Shown: positions 9,491 through 21,780 of the stretch, piece by piece
Numbering within the stretch: the stretch's first letter is position 1
Layout: each line of letters begins with the position of its first letter
From: Carya illinoinensis
Lineage: Eukaryota; Streptophyta; Magnoliopsida; Fagales; Juglandaceae
Direction: 5' to 3'
Length of the DNA: 64,000 bases
Assembly (NCBI RefSeq): GCF_018687715.1
Contig: NC_056752.1
Location: 50,376,653 to 50,440,652, forward strand
Notes under the pieces: model-generated
What the model was told of the DNA's origin: nothing
What the model saw: the letters and a program-made list of their open reading frames with translations, nothing else
The model's database searches: none
Translations under genes and position numbers: made by a program

Positions 9491-12112
9491 CCTATATATC
9501 TGATTTAGAAAAATATACAGGGAAAAAAAACATGGGTTGGGCTACTGTACCGCCCAGCATTTACAGCTGGGCATCCGCTAGACAAAAGTTTTTTTTATAT
9601 TTTTTAATATATTTAAATACTTTTAAAAAATAAAAAAAAATTACACCAAAACAGTTAAAATCAATTTCTTAATCATTAATTTATTTATTTTTTTTACAAA
9701 ACATTTCACTTCTCTCTAATGGCCTTCTCTGCAATTTTTATTCGTTGCCCCTCTTCTCCCCCCCCCCCCCCCACCCCCCAAAAAAAAAAAAAAAAAAAGA
9801 CCACACATCAAGTTCTCCACCTCATAACTCAATTTCTTTTAGGTTTTCACATTCAAAACTCAACCTTTGCAAACCGATATCGATTCAAGCAGTTTCGATT
9901 TCAGGTACTCCATTTTCCTTTACCATTTTGTATACATACTTTCTATGTTTCTATTTTTCAAATCCTGCATTTATAATTTCTATCTAAGTTAAATGGAAAG
10001 GAATATGTGACTGGAGTGGACAAAGCTTTGAGTTGCAATGCCGTTGAGCCGAAATGAATGGCTAATGGCACCACCAACTTGGAGTAAATGTAGGGTTTGC
10101 AAATCTGCGATACCTCAATTTCGGACATTTCAACTGGAATAGAACGAATTTTAAAATTTTGGTTGAGATATAATTTTAAGAAATGATTGGCTAATAAGTT
10201 ACTTTTTTTTTTTTTTTTGGCAAATTAATCAAAATTTGAATTATATATTATATTAGCTACCTCATTCTTTATAATAATAAAAATATTATTATTTTTTAAT
10301 ATCTTATAAAAAAATTTAATGCTTTTTTTTCCTTTTTTAATGCCTTTTTTTTATTTTTTATTTTTTAATTCCCAACAATCTATGCATAAAAATACACAAA
10401 ATCCATTAATCAGCCTAAAAATAGAGGAAGAGAATGAGAAAGGTGCTACAAATAAAAATGTGCCTAAAACTACCAATGACACTCAAGAAAATGGAAATAC
10501 TATTAAAGAATGAAAACCAAAGAAAGAAAATAAGAATATTATATTATTTTCCTAATAGAGGCTTCTCAAATCTCAACATATCCGTTGAACCACTATGGTT
10601 AAAGTCTAGTTCATCTATTCAATGTATATTCCAATGTTTATAAAAATGAGAATAACTTAAAACATAATTAACTAGAATAAATGGCTACTCCAATATCATT
10701 GCTCTTTGAGGTTATAGATTCTTAATGCCATAGAATTCGAGCATTTTACCTGAATCTTTATCGCAAGAAATGTCTTAATTTATGACAAATTCATGAAGAC
10801 AAAGAAGTATATCTTTCTGATTGTCATTTCATAATAAGATATAACACCAATTAATACCATGGCCGGCCTTCGGGTATAAATTGACAATCAATTTATTAAA
10901 TTGTATAAAAATGACCGGTTTATGCGCTCCTTTGGAGGAAAAGAATAGAAAATATTTATTTGTTAAGTAATACTATATACAATCATTTTTATGTACTCTT
11001 TTCACATTTCACTTATATGTTAGTTGGATCAATTTTTTTTAATACACAATCAATTATACCAATAGAATGTGTAGAAGAGTATGCAAAAGTAACTGTACAT
11101 AAAATTTTTATTATTTATTTCCCAAATACATTTTTTATTTTTCTTTAATGTTGTACTAAAGAAGCACTTCGGTGTCATCGTTGCCCTACCATTCAAAAAT
11201 GGATCCAGAAATAACGAGTCTTCAGATATTCACAAATCAATACTCTAATTATAAAAACTCTCAAGTTAGGAGATTGCAAGTGATCAACCGATTTTTTATA
11301 AACACATCATGATTTTTGAAATCTCTTACCCAACCATTCTCTTGAAATCACTTTATTAGAAAAAATATATATTAGTTGCCAGCTAGCACAATATATATAT
11401 ATTTACATTCTCAAATTAGTTTATAAAATCTCAATAAATATTTTCAATGAATATTTAGAAAGTGATTAATCTATTATACCCTTTCCAAATTATTTTCCCC
11501 TTTTTTTTTTCTATTTTTAATTTTGTCTTCTTATTCTTTAATTTGGTAAGAGGCTGATAAAAATTATCCTACCAAGGTAAGGTTTGCATACTATTTCTCT
11601 TATCTACTTCATTTGGTTATATAGTTTAAATGAAATAAAATTATTAAAATGAGATATTTTGTTGAAAGCTTAATAAAATATTATTATAATATAATTTATT
11701 AATATTAATTTTATTTTAAGATTTAAAAAAATTAAATTTTTATTATATTTTATATGAAAATTTAAAAATATATATAATAATTATATAAAATAAAAAAAAG
11801 TCTAATTTTATATAAATAAACAGGTCCTTATAGGCATTTTTTATTTTCTGAGGGAAGTTTTATGATCTATGCATTTTGACTATTATACCACAGTCCGCAT
11901 GACTTCAAAGGATGGCTTGTCCTCCCAAAATCCAATAGATCTCCAGAGTGATCTTACTTTGTGACGTGTCAATACATTATTGGCCGAAAACATCGAAGTT
12001 AATTGTACCACAAAGTACATTCGACTATTTCTCTTTGTGGCCAATACAAATTTTCTTTACAATAAGGCCAGTCCAATACCCTACAATTTTGTGGTTCAGA
12101 GGTCTAATTAGA
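9491..12112. other. Intergenic, no gene seen
   Basis: Low-complexity and AT-rich sequence. There is a C run followed by an A run at 9760-9798, and T-rich stretches near 10200 and 10320. 11600-11830 resembles the dispersed AT-rich repeat family. None of the short frames here has features of a protein-coding exon. Confidence 0.5.
10955..11150. repeat. Degenerate foldback MITE-like repeat
   Basis: The left arm ('atacaatcatttttatgtac') and right arm ('gcaaaagtaactgtacataa') are imperfect inverted copies around a T-rich core. They resemble the cleaner hairpin element in MIOX intron 2 (14083-14217). Confidence 0.4.
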
Positions 12113-12720
12113 CACGTGTAGTCCCTGGGCTGTGCCACTGTAGGAAACGTGGCTAGACCATGGATATCGTAGTGTCGTACATCGTCGGAGGAGAGAGGGT
12201 TGGAGGAAGGAAACAAAGCGCGGTGGCGTTACGAGAAGCAGCAGGTGGCGGGAAACAACAACCGCATGCATGCTCAAAATATGACTGGATGCCACGTCAG
12301 GTGAGCCCCACAGAGCAGAGCGTGACCCTGAAGCGATTGTGACGTCCAACAGTAAGCTGACTCATCCGTGACAAAGATATTGCTCCGTGGGTCCCATGAC
12401 AGAAAGATAATTATCAATAAAAACAGACGGATACGTGATTAGCCAGCTAATCACCACAGCATGATCTCTCCCTCTCTCTCTCTCTCCCCATTGCCAACTT
12501 GCATGGGAGTCCCTTCAGTTTCCAACTTTATCTCTCTGCCTCTATCTATCTCTAGTTCTTTGATATTTTTATTTCTATTTTACTTTGTCGTAAATAATAT
12601 AAAAATATGATTTAATATGTGGAAAATGGAAATAGAAGGAAAGTAGGAAAACTGAGATTTTCAGGTAAGGACTCGGGACCTGCGAATTCTCAGGGAAGGG
12701 CTCTCCGGCCAATTATAAAT
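12113..12720 (+). promoter_or_regulatory. Candidate MIOX promoter: G-box, ACGT words, TATA box
   Basis: A TATA box (TATAAAT) lies at 12714-12720, 119 bp before the MIOX ATG. Upstream are CACGTG (12113-12118), CCACGTCAG (about 12292), TGACGTCC (about 12340) and TACGTG (about 12432), the ACGT-core words bound by plant bZIP/bHLH factors. A CT-rich run follows at 12465-12487. The TATA placement is seen; use of the other words is inferred. Confidence 0.6.
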
Positions 12721-12838
12721 ACCAACCATTTATCAAACTCACAATGCAACAACAACTCAAACTCTTCATCATATATATTAGGTTTTCTGCCTTTTTCTTT
12801 CGTTTTGTTGAGGTTGTGTGGTTTTGTTTTGATTCGGG

Positions 12839-15800
12839 ATGACTATCCTCGTTGAGCAGCCTGAGTTTGGTAATTTTTTTGTACTCCTTTCCCTTTTTTT
12901 TTTTTCGTTCAATTTTTTTTCGTTTAGATTTTCGTTATATCTTTATATTATATATATATATTTATAAAATTAATCTCTAAATATGCCCATCTGATCATTT
13001 TTTTTTTTTTTGGTTTATTAATCTGGATGACTATCCTCATCGAGCAACTTGAGTTTGGAAAATTTGCAACTCTTTTTCTGATCTGATCAGTGTTCAGATC
13101 ATCTATTTTAGGCCGTATTTTCTTCTAATTTTTAAATTAATATTTAAATCTCTAAATATTTATTCTGGTTTCTTTTTTTTTTTTCTTGTTAGTTTTGGTT
13201 TACTGATCTAAATATACATTCTCAAGATTTTTTAATTTAATATTCTTAAACCCTTTTTCGTCAGCCGTGCTTTTAATAAAAAAGAAAAATCGATTGGCTA
13301 GAAAAAGTAGATTTAATTCCATAAATCGTTTTTTGTTTTATTTTTGAATTTTATTTTGTTAAATTACAGGAGTTGAGGAAGAGGAAACAAAGGTCCCTGC
13401 TGACGAGAAAGAGTTGGTGTTGGACGGTGGATTTGTTGTGCCACAGATCAATTCATTCGGCCAAACCTTTAGGTCTGCATTTTTTTTGCATAAATTTGTC
13501 GTTTCGAAACTTAACAATATCCATAAATGGAAGTGCACTGTTTCTGTTACATTTTGGGCCTCTTAAGGCTATGATTTCAGCACTGAAAAATGAAAATATG
13601 CAGTGGATCGTGTTTGATGATCTGCAAACGTCATGTTTATGAGCAAAACCATCACAAAGAGGTCTTTTTGTAGAAAAGCGTTAATATGGTTTTATACAAA
13701 ACTTGCTTAATCTGTGTGGCTAAGCTCAAGATCTGTCAAGACCAATTATTGAACTTCAACATCCTGCCAAATAAAATATATTTTTTTTCCTTTTGATTTT
13801 CAAGACTTAGATCTGGCAGATGTAGTCATTTGCTTTCCTTTTCTTTTTTTTCCCAAACGGTCCAACCCAAAGATGATGTTATTTCCCCAAGTTGTTATGA
13901 TTATAACACATCACAAATGATTGGTGAAGCTTAAACTCTTGGTCTATCTAGTAGTGGGCCAAAGGCCCAACTACACAGGCAGCACATTAGGTCCAAGCAA
14001 CATTCGGCCCAATGCCCCTGTTATAACAGCTTTTTCCGTTAAGCAGAAGCGGTGACACTATTTAGTTATTATAATAAAGCAATGTTACATACAGTCACTT
14101 TTGCGTACTTCTGCGCACTCCACTGATATGATTGGCTGGATTAATTTTTTTTTAATATCCAACCAATCATATCACTGGAGTGCACAAAAGAGTGCACAAA
14201 AAAGACTGCACATAGCATTTTTGATTAGAATAACCTGTACCAAAAACTCAAAAACAGGGACTATGATGCTGAAAGTCAGAGAAGAGAAGGCGTCGAAAGC
14301 TTCTACAGAACTAATCACATTAACCAGACTTATGGATTTGTAAGCAAATATTCTTGCCAGTGCATTTACTTCATTTCTTTCATTGGCGACTGAAAATTTA
14401 ATGTATCAAATACATATATTCTGTCAATAAGTTGAATTAAATGCAGGTGAAAAAGATGAGGGAAGAGTATGGAAAATTGGACAGGGTGGAGATGAGCATA
14501 TGGGAATGTTGTGAACTTCTCAATGAAGTTGTTGATGAGAGTGATCCGGACTTGGACGAGCCCCAAATCGAGCACTTGTTACAAACGGCTGAAGCAATTA
14601 GAAAGGACTATCCCAATGAAGATTGGCTGCACCTAACTGGCCTTATTCATGGTAAACTCCTTTCTTTTTCCTGATTTTGGCCAGGAAATTGATTAGAAGG
14701 TTGCCCATTTCATGATTAGACAGTTGTACCTGCGTTACTCATAAAGGCATCATCCTAATGGAGAGACTCTCTGCAAGTATGGTAAATTTGATATGATCTT
14801 ATTTTTAGGAGTTCTTAGCTGATATGGTTTCTATGATTTGTTTTAGACCTTGGGAAGGTGCTTCTTCTTCCTAGCTTTGGGGAACTTCCTCAATGGGCTG
14901 TTGTAGGTGAGTTCGAGAAAATAAACTGTAGCATCTCCTTTTGCCTTTCTCAGTGGTACATTTTCAAATTGCTGAATTATGAACCTTAATGTAGGTGACA
15001 CATTCCCAGTCGGCTGTTCTTTTGATGAATCAGTTGTCCATCACAAGGTAATTCTTTTTGCGAATTTTACTCCATAAGAAACACATGATTACAATGCATC
15101 TAGCTAGTGACAGAGTATTGTTTAAAAATATTGATGTTGGTCAATCAAATCTAATCTAATATTAAAATTCTGACCACAGTATTTCAAGGAAAATCCAGAC
15201 TACAGCAATCCTGCTTACAACACTAAATATGGAGTTTATTCTGAGGGCTGCGGACTCAACAACGTGATGATGTCGTGGGGGCACGATGACTACATGTATT
15301 TGGTACATCTTTTAAACTCTTAACTCTAAACAAATCATTTCTTTAACTGCAACGAGAAAATCTACAACCTTGGAATGTCTTTTTCAGGTGGCAAAGGAGA
15401 ATAAAACCACTCTACCTTCTGCAGCTCTTTTTATCATCAGATATCACTCCTTCTACGGTGAGTAAGAAAACAAAGAAATGCCATAACTTGTATCCAATCA
15501 TGCCCGTTTCGTTTTAATGGACATATTTGGTATTGCAGCATTACATAGATCAGAGGCATACAAGCACTTGATGAATGAGGAGGATGTTGAGAATCTGAAA
15601 TGGCTCCAGATATTCAAGTAAGAAAATATGCTTCTTTGGTTGGTGATTATGCATGTTTCATTTCAAATTGAGTGTGCCGTGTTCACAGTAAATAGTAAAT
15701 GTCATTTTTTGGTTGCGTTTTTCATGCAGCAAATATGACCTTTATAGCAAGAGTAAGGTTCGGATCGATGTTGAAAAGGTTAAGCCATACTATCTTTCCC

Positions 15801-15943
15801 TCATTGAAAAGGTAAGCACCATGGGGGGGCATCATCAAGCTAATTGTTCTGCCCTTTATAACCTGCATTATTGGTTGGAATTTACTCTTGACACAAGCAT
15901 TTTTATGCTGTTACAGTACTTCCCCTCGAAGCTAAAATGGTGA
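12839..15943 (+). CDS. MIOX: Myo-inositol oxygenase (MIOX), 11 exons, 304 aa
   Basis: MIOX is a cytosolic di-iron enzyme that cleaves myo-inositol with O2 to D-glucuronate, feeding UDP-glucuronate for cell-wall sugars. My exons, all GT-AG, are 12839-12869, 13370-13472, 14258-14339, 14447-14651, 14847-14906, 14995-15047, 15180-15302, 15388-15457, 15539-15617, 15730-15811 and 15917-15943. They join in frame to 304 residues, normal for plant MIOX. The iron ligands of the family are all present: His115 (IEHLLQTAE), His140-Asp141 (LIHD, with the Asp codon split by intron 4), His213 (WGHDDY), His239 (RYHSFY) and Asp272 (NKYDLYS). The protein ends FPSKLKW. Exon 1 encodes only [10 protein letters not shown] plus one base. 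A partial, broken copy lies at 47368-48395. Confidence 0.95.
13027..13210 (+). repeat. Tandem duplicate of MIOX exon 1 inside intron 1
   Basis: Starting at 13027 the sequence repeats exon 1 and its flank about 188 bp downstream of the original: ATG, then codons for [10 protein letters not shown] (13027-13057) instead of [10 protein letters not shown]. The flanking 'taaatctctaaatat' words repeat too. The donor after the second copy is changed (GGAAAA instead of GGTAAT), so it should not splice. Read through, it meets a stop after about 20 codons. It is therefore a decayed exon duplicate, not a usable alternative start. Confidence 0.8.
14083..14217. repeat. Foldback MITE in MIOX intron 2
   Basis: Two arms of about 60 bp are near-perfect inverted copies around a T-rich centre. 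The left arm contains 'actgatatgattggctgga' and the right arm its complement 'ccaaccaatcatatcactgg'. The outer ends are 'gttacatacagtc' and the inverted 'gctatgtgcagtc'. It has no coding capacity. It lies well inside the intron and leaves the splice sites intact. Confidence 0.75.
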
Positions 15944-16706
15944 AAACTCAGTGGATTTGAAGTTTGGCGAATCGAGATATACATCAGAGTACTGCTTGTC
16001 TGTTTTATAGCTAGTTGTGGAAAACAGTAAATCAGATGTCTTTCCTAGTTGTTGACTATTTCCTTTTCTTTGATGGTAGTGATCATGTATTAAGGTTATA
16101 GTTATGTTTCGCGTGAAATTTCAATTCTCCCTCATTTAAATAAGGTTCTCTTGTATTTCAAAGCTATTCTGAAAGTTAATAAGCAATGAAAAATGTATTT
16201 TGGATATTGATATCTCCGACATCTAAAAGAAGTCGGCAGGACTCATGGTGAATTGGCTTATATTTTTTAGAAGTAAACCAGCCTGACTCCAATCACACCC
16301 CGGATGTATAAAAGAATATGAATATAGAGAGAGAGTGAAAGACTGTCCTTAATCTTGAATTTTATTGTTTTCATTCATATTGTTTGATGTTTCCATTTTT
16401 AATGAAATAGCCGTTCTTGTCAACAAAATTGGGCATTGTCATGAATTGTCAAGTCAAGCACAATCCAATTGAAAAAAGATCATAGTTAGGTAGGCTCATT
16501 CCAAGTCATAAATCACATAAATGGAACCTCCTAATTGTCAACTCTTCCCTTCAATTAGTGAGCAATTGGTTTGCATCCTATCCAAAATGAAAATGACAGT
16601 GCACGGCTCATCCTAATCCTACAGTTGATTTTAAATGATCATCCAGACGATGTCCGGGAGCCAAGGGAATCTTCGGTCCAGATCTCAAACCAGTAAAGTC
16701 AAGACT
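15944..16706. other. MIOX 3' flank and intergenic sequence
   Basis: Downstream of the MIOX stop there is an AT-rich 3' region with 'aataagcaatgaaaaatg' (about 16180) as a possible poly(A) signal context. No further gene is visible before the MITE at 16715. Confidence 0.5.
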
Positions 16707-17467
16707 CCTGGCGCTATAACCAGTCCAGTTTTAGATAAAATTTAAAACTAAACAGGTAGTTTTGTATTTTTCAAAACCGATTACGCATCGGTTATCCTCC
16801 TAAATCGGTACTCTGGTTTTATCGGTTTCTGATCCGGTTCGGTCTGATTTTACCGGTTTTAATGTATTATATTATATATTATATATATACTATAATGATA
16901 ATATATTGTAGTATATTATAATTATATTATAGACTATGATATATATAATATATAATACTATAATGATAATATAATTATATTATAGACTATAATGATATAT
17001 CATAATATATAATATAATAATATATTATAGTATATTATAATATATAGTGATATAGTATTTTTTTTTTATAAAATATAATGATATAGTATTAGTAATAACT
17101 ATTAATATGCACTATATAATATTAGTATAATTATTAATACAATAAACAAAATGATATAAGATTTTAAAATTTAATATTATATTAATTAATAATTTATCAT
17201 ATAATACAAAACTATTTTATATATAGTTATATATTATTTATAAATATTATATATAATATAAAAAATTAAAATATATATATATATATATCGGTCCGGTCCG
17301 ATTTTAAAAATAAAAAAATTAGAACTGGATCGATTTTGACCGGTTTTAAGAAAAATAAACCGGTACCAGATTGAACCAAACTCGAGACTGAACCGATCCC
17401 ACCGGTTTGGTCTTGTCCGGTCCGATTGACTGGTTTATCAACTTTTTTTTACACCCCTACCTGGGGC
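16707..17467. mobile_element. hAT-like MITE, 745 bp, 7/8 target duplication
   Basis: The insert is 16715-17459. Its flanks are CCTGGCGC (16707-16714) and CCTGGGGC (17460-17467), an 8-bp duplication with one change. The right end is ACACCCCTA, the inverse of TAGGGGTGT, as in the copies at 20681, 42969 and 49147. The left end is degraded. Internally, CCGG-rich arms ('accggtttt', 'ggtccggtccg') flank a very AT-rich core. There is no transposase. Confidence 0.7.
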
Positions 17468-17676
17468 CAGATAATCAAAGTTAGACCATTGACTTTGATT
17501 TGTTTAATCGCCATTTGTACGATCTTACCGTCTGTACAAGCTAGCATGCATCAAAGTCAGAGTGTAACCTAATAGAATTGCTAGAGAGTGGGAAATCAAT
17601 ATTTTCCCATTCAAACAAAGCTGCAGTTATCTAATCAAATGTCGTGCTGAATCTTGATGTAAGGCCAGAGAACCTG

Positions 17677-17684
17677 TATAAATA
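17677..17684 (+). promoter_or_regulatory. TATA box before candidate micropeptide gene
   Basis: TATAAATA lies about 55 bp before two closely spaced ATGs (17734 and 17739). This spacing is short but possible for a plant gene with a brief leader. Confidence 0.45.
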
Positions 17685-17733
17685 TACCTCCCCATATAAC
17701 CCCATTTGCGTTCATCTTATATCCAATAGTAAC

Positions 17734-18045
17734 ATGCGATGCAGCTCGGTTCACTCAAGAAGGTAAAAGTCCCATGAATTAATATCGCTTGATTATAAAT
17801 ATTACTTATCGATCATGACTACAAAAGTTTTAGATTTTACTAAACAAATCTCGTTTTGTTTTGGGTTTCAGTTACAGGACCCATATGTCCTGCTTGTGTA
17901 TGTTGCAGACCTGCACCACCGGGGTCTTGTTGCCAATGTTGCGCTACTCCCATCGAGACACAATCCGAGAATGGGCCTCCCTAAGCTTAGTACCGATATC
18001 TATCTTTCAGATGCTGTCGAGACCTGTGCGGGCAGCAAGATATAG
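17734..18045 (+). CDS. Candidate small two-exon gene; one frame is Cys-rich
   Basis: ATGs at 17734 and 17739 are followed by a strong donor (AAG|GTAAAA at 17762/17763). After a roughly 110-bp intron there is a pyrimidine-rich acceptor ending at 17871, with a second AG at 17877. From the second ATG, the straightforward splice gives about 66 residues ending at 18045 (…ETCAGSKI). A different frame of exon 2 (17874-17984) encodes 36 residues with eight cysteines in the pattern C-x2-C-x-C-C-x7-C-C-x-C-C and the proline-rich linker RPAPPGS. That looks like a real Cys-rich peptide, but it needs a one-base phase change or another donor (for example 17748|17749). I cannot tell which frame is used. Function is unknown. 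Confidence 0.4.
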
Positions 18046-18368
18046 ATATATCGTGAGTAAAATGTATTTCTGCAGTCTACACACCACTTTAATTAGTTCT
18101 GAAAATAAATTACTGTTTGTTTTCTGTAATCAAATGAAATGATTCATGAATAAAAAGGGCTTTCTAATGGATCCATCTTCTCTCTAATCCAATGAACGAG
18201 GTTATATGATGTAACGAGGTTTACGCATGCTATGGAATTGAGTTTGTGCATCATGGATCAGCATTGAGTCCGATCGGGCCCTAACATAAATTATGGTTGA
18301 CGAAGTTGTCTCTCACCTCCAGAAATTCAAGATCTTCTCATGCAAATCAAATCAAATCAAATCAAAAC
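17985..18368. repeat. Flank with (AAATC)n run; partly repeated at 53.6 kb
   Basis: Positions 18337-18366 are about six repeats of 'aatca'. The preceding stretch (about 18225-18340, with 'gagtccgatcgggcccta' and 'aaattatggttgac') recurs at about 53610-53700, marking another partial copy of this neighbourhood. Confidence 0.6.
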
Positions 18369-19597
18369 ATAAATTATGGTTGACCCAGCCCTGCTCGCTG
18401 CCAGCACTCGTCTCTCAACATCCACGTAAATCTAAGCCTCTTAGCTGCTCAAAGAAAATATCCTAGTCAGGCTTAGACTAAGTCCAACCATTTAGTACTC
18501 TTTTTTTTTTTTTCTAAACCCAACCATTTAGTACTCATTTGGCATTAATACCTACTCAAAATCGATTTGAGTCAAACCAAAAGTGATTCAGGGAAAGAGG
18601 GAGTTGGAAGTTGCAGTACACGCCTAGAGAGCAGCAATAAATTAATAAGCTCATCAAGTTGCCAAATTGGCATTACAATGTGACGATGAGGTAGTATGAT
18701 TAGAAGAGGGACCTATGATTATTGATAGATATGTACAGTTTGATAAGCATTCTTAATGGATAATGATTTTGATGAATGAAATGAAAAAAGTTTTGTTTTG
18801 TTTTGTTTTTTTTAATAATTTTAAAAAGAGACTATTTAGCTTACAAATAAAAAAAGGATAATTCTCTCTCCTTATAAAAGTATTCAAATACACTTGTAAT
18901 CGTCTGGATACATACGGCTATTAGCGAGAGCAACTATTAGATGAATGAATTTATCTAATCATTTTCAATTGCTTTCCTTCTAACCTCCGCACTGTACGGT
19001 CAATAATAATATGTTAGATAAAAATTACATAATTAATTTATAGATTGATTATATTAAAAAATATTATATATAAAATATATATGCTAATTTGGTTTGTTTC
19101 AGTCTGATCCTGTTAAAAAATCACAGACCCCAACGTCGGACCAAAATGGCTTTTCGGTCCCATAAATGATGGATTGAAACCGACCACAAGAATTTTCGGT
19201 TCGGTTTGGCCCAAACCATTCAATCTGGTCGATTTTTCCTATTCAGACCGAAAATTCTTTAGCCCTAGATTTGCATATAAGGAATGCAAATAGACAATAC
19301 ATTGTTGAAATTTTCTAGCTGTGACCATTCTCCATGAATTTTTCGGTTCTCTATTCCTAATTGAAAAATGATATAGAGATAAAAGAAAATTTTAAATACA
19401 AATTTATAAATTGACATGATTTGATTTAGTATATTAAATTATAAACTTATTTTTATTATAAATTATATTTAAAATATCACATGAACCTACACTAACTTAT
19501 AAATTTATTTATTTTTTACATGTAACACTTCTCTTTCTAATTACTATATCATTTTGTTTGTAATCTTCAATCATCCGTGCAACAGAAGACGATATTA

Positions 19598-19760
19598 AGG
19601 CCTAGTTTAGATTGTGAGTTGAGATACAAATTGAATAAAATATTATTAAAATATTATTTTTATTTTAAGATTTGAAAATGTTAAATTTCTTATTGTATTT
19701 TGTTTGGAAGTTTGGAAAAGTTGTAATGATTAGATGAAATGAGATGAGAATAGACATTTT
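19598..19760. repeat. Dispersed 'gatgagatgag' AT-rich repeat
   Basis: This stretch runs from 'ggcctagtttagattgtgag' through 'gattagatgaaatgagatga'. The same non-coding family recurs at about 24190-25050, 28050-28600, 29490-29800, 33598-33790, 36445-36800, 39590-39785, 41855-42020, 45560-46190, 47150-47370 and 54010-54350. It looks like a high-copy short element; its ends are too degenerate here for a firm class. Confidence 0.6.
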
Positions 19761-20672
19761 TTGAAAACTTTTTTTTTTCCTCTTTATACCTCTTTTAAAA
19801 GTCTTTCCAATTCTGTATAATGACGAAGGAATTTGCATTGCCGCGGGCAGGGTTTCCACCTTTCACATTCTTAGAGACTTGCTGATGTTGGACATAATTT
19901 AGATTAATTATGGCGGCTAGTTTCAACAGATAATCATTATAGAGAAGATAAGAAATTTGCCCAAAAATACAAAGAAAATGAATCTAATATTCAATTTGAA
20001 ATTATCAAAACTCAAGAATGTTGAAATCTGCCCACAAGTTGAAATAGATGCAAAATCGAGAATATAAGAATTTACCAAAAATAGCAAAATTCTAATAAAC
20101 ACACCAAAAATAAATATATAATTAAAGAAATAATTTGACAAAAATCTAGCAAAAATCGAGTTCAAAATCATTTTCTAAAAAAAAAAAAATCCAAAAATAT
20201 AGATTTGAAGGAAAAAATTGCTGATTTTGGCCTCGAAAATGATGCACATTGAGCATAACTAGAAGAACACCGCGTGCGTGCCAAAAAGAACTTTCCGAGT
20301 TGGAGTCATATGTGCAATCCCGATACTTGTAACCAAAGTTATGACCAAAATCAAAGTTTTGAACACCATTTAGGTGACCGTTTCGGTTAAGCCACCGAAA
20401 CGAAATATTTTGATACAAATACTATTTTGGGATAGTTTATATATAATAAATTAATTATATATACACATTATATTTCAAAATAATATCAATGCAAGTCTTA
20501 AAAAGTTAAAATACATATTTACAAAACTCAATAATACTTCTAAGTTCTCAATCCAACTATTTAAAAAAATAATCACTAATCTTCTTTACAAAAAGGGGAG
20601 TAAGGATTTGATTTTTGGTCTTCAAGAAAATGAGATTAAAAAAAGTTAAGAAAATAGACTTCAGATGTAAGA

Positions 20673-21200
20673 ATTAGAATTAGGGGTGAAAGTTTAAATC
20701 GAAAAATAGGAGAACTGGCCTAAATTGGACTAGTTGGTTTGGTTTTAAATTGGTCCGGTCTGGAATCGGTTCTTACATTTTAAAAGCCAATTAAATCCGG
20801 TTCGAAATCAGTTCTTGACTTTTTGGCACCGAACTAGTTTATAAAATTTATATAAATTAATTTTTAATATTATATTAATTATTTTATATATGTATATATA
20901 ATTTTTATATATAATATATAATTATATATGAAATAATTTTATATTATAATTTATAACATAAAATTTTAATATTAAATATATGTAATTTTTATATATAATA
21001 TATATAATTACATTGACACTTGATTGAAATCGAAAAATCGGACTGAACTGGATCAGAACTGGTAAAATCGAAAGTACCAATTTAGGAGGGTAATGGGTCC
21101 GAGACCGGTTTTTGAAAATGCAAAACTGATGTATATTAGTTTGGTCCCAAAATTTATACAAATCTGGACTAAACGGGACCGGTTCATCTCTAATTAGAGT
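20673..21200. mobile_element. hAT-like MITE in copy A1, 512 bp
   Basis: The insert 20681-21192 begins TAGGGGTGAAAG and ends CATCTCTA (inverse TAGAGATG). It is flanked by ATTAGAAT and ATTAGAGT, an 8-bp duplication with one mismatch. CCGG-rich arms flank an AT core. The orthologous insertion at 42969-43489 in A2 has the same flanks, so it entered before the segment duplicated. Confidence 0.8.
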
Positions 21201-21780
21201 GCAAATTATGAAAAAATTTAGAAGTTTTACATTAATTACAAAAATTCACTAATTTTGATAGATATACTGAAAACCGGTTGATATTGACCGAAATGCACTG
21301 ATATGGCTGATATTTGACCCGATATGAAACATATACATCTATTGTATTGGTCACTATTTCGATAAAAGAAATAGTGGCTGTACAAGCCAATACGGCACGA
21401 AATTTAAAATTCTGGCCAAAGTAAGTACCTACATGTACTCAAAACTGTTCCAAATCTAGGAAAGATCGCTGTTTCTTGCTGTATTTATGCCATATGCCAT
21501 CTCGAGATAGTTCAAAGCCATTAATGTGCAATCTGACAGCTTAGCATCATCTGACTAAGATCCTCCTGTATCACTTGTGTCCACAGCAATTCAAATTATG
21601 CAAGCATTAAAGCATACATTTGAGACTAAATGAGGAGAGAGAGATATGTAGGCTTCACTAAGAGAGAGAATGAGGGAACTACATGACGTTTTTTCCAAAT
21701 GGGACAAGCTCACGACCTTCTTGTCTAGGAAATCGAGGTCTTTTCATCCTCATCTTCTTTCAAATTTTTCTCTTCCTTTG

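Noticed and set aside
9719..9987. Overlapping frames across the C-run and A-run at 9760-9798
   Set aside because: Pro-rich and Lys-rich homopolymer translations caused by simple sequence.
19923..20418. Minus-strand frames of 82-90 codons, also present at 42177-42431
   Set aside because: Both copies are AT-rich repeat DNA in the A1/A2 duplication. The frames are Phe/Ile-rich low-complexity translations and differ in length between copies.
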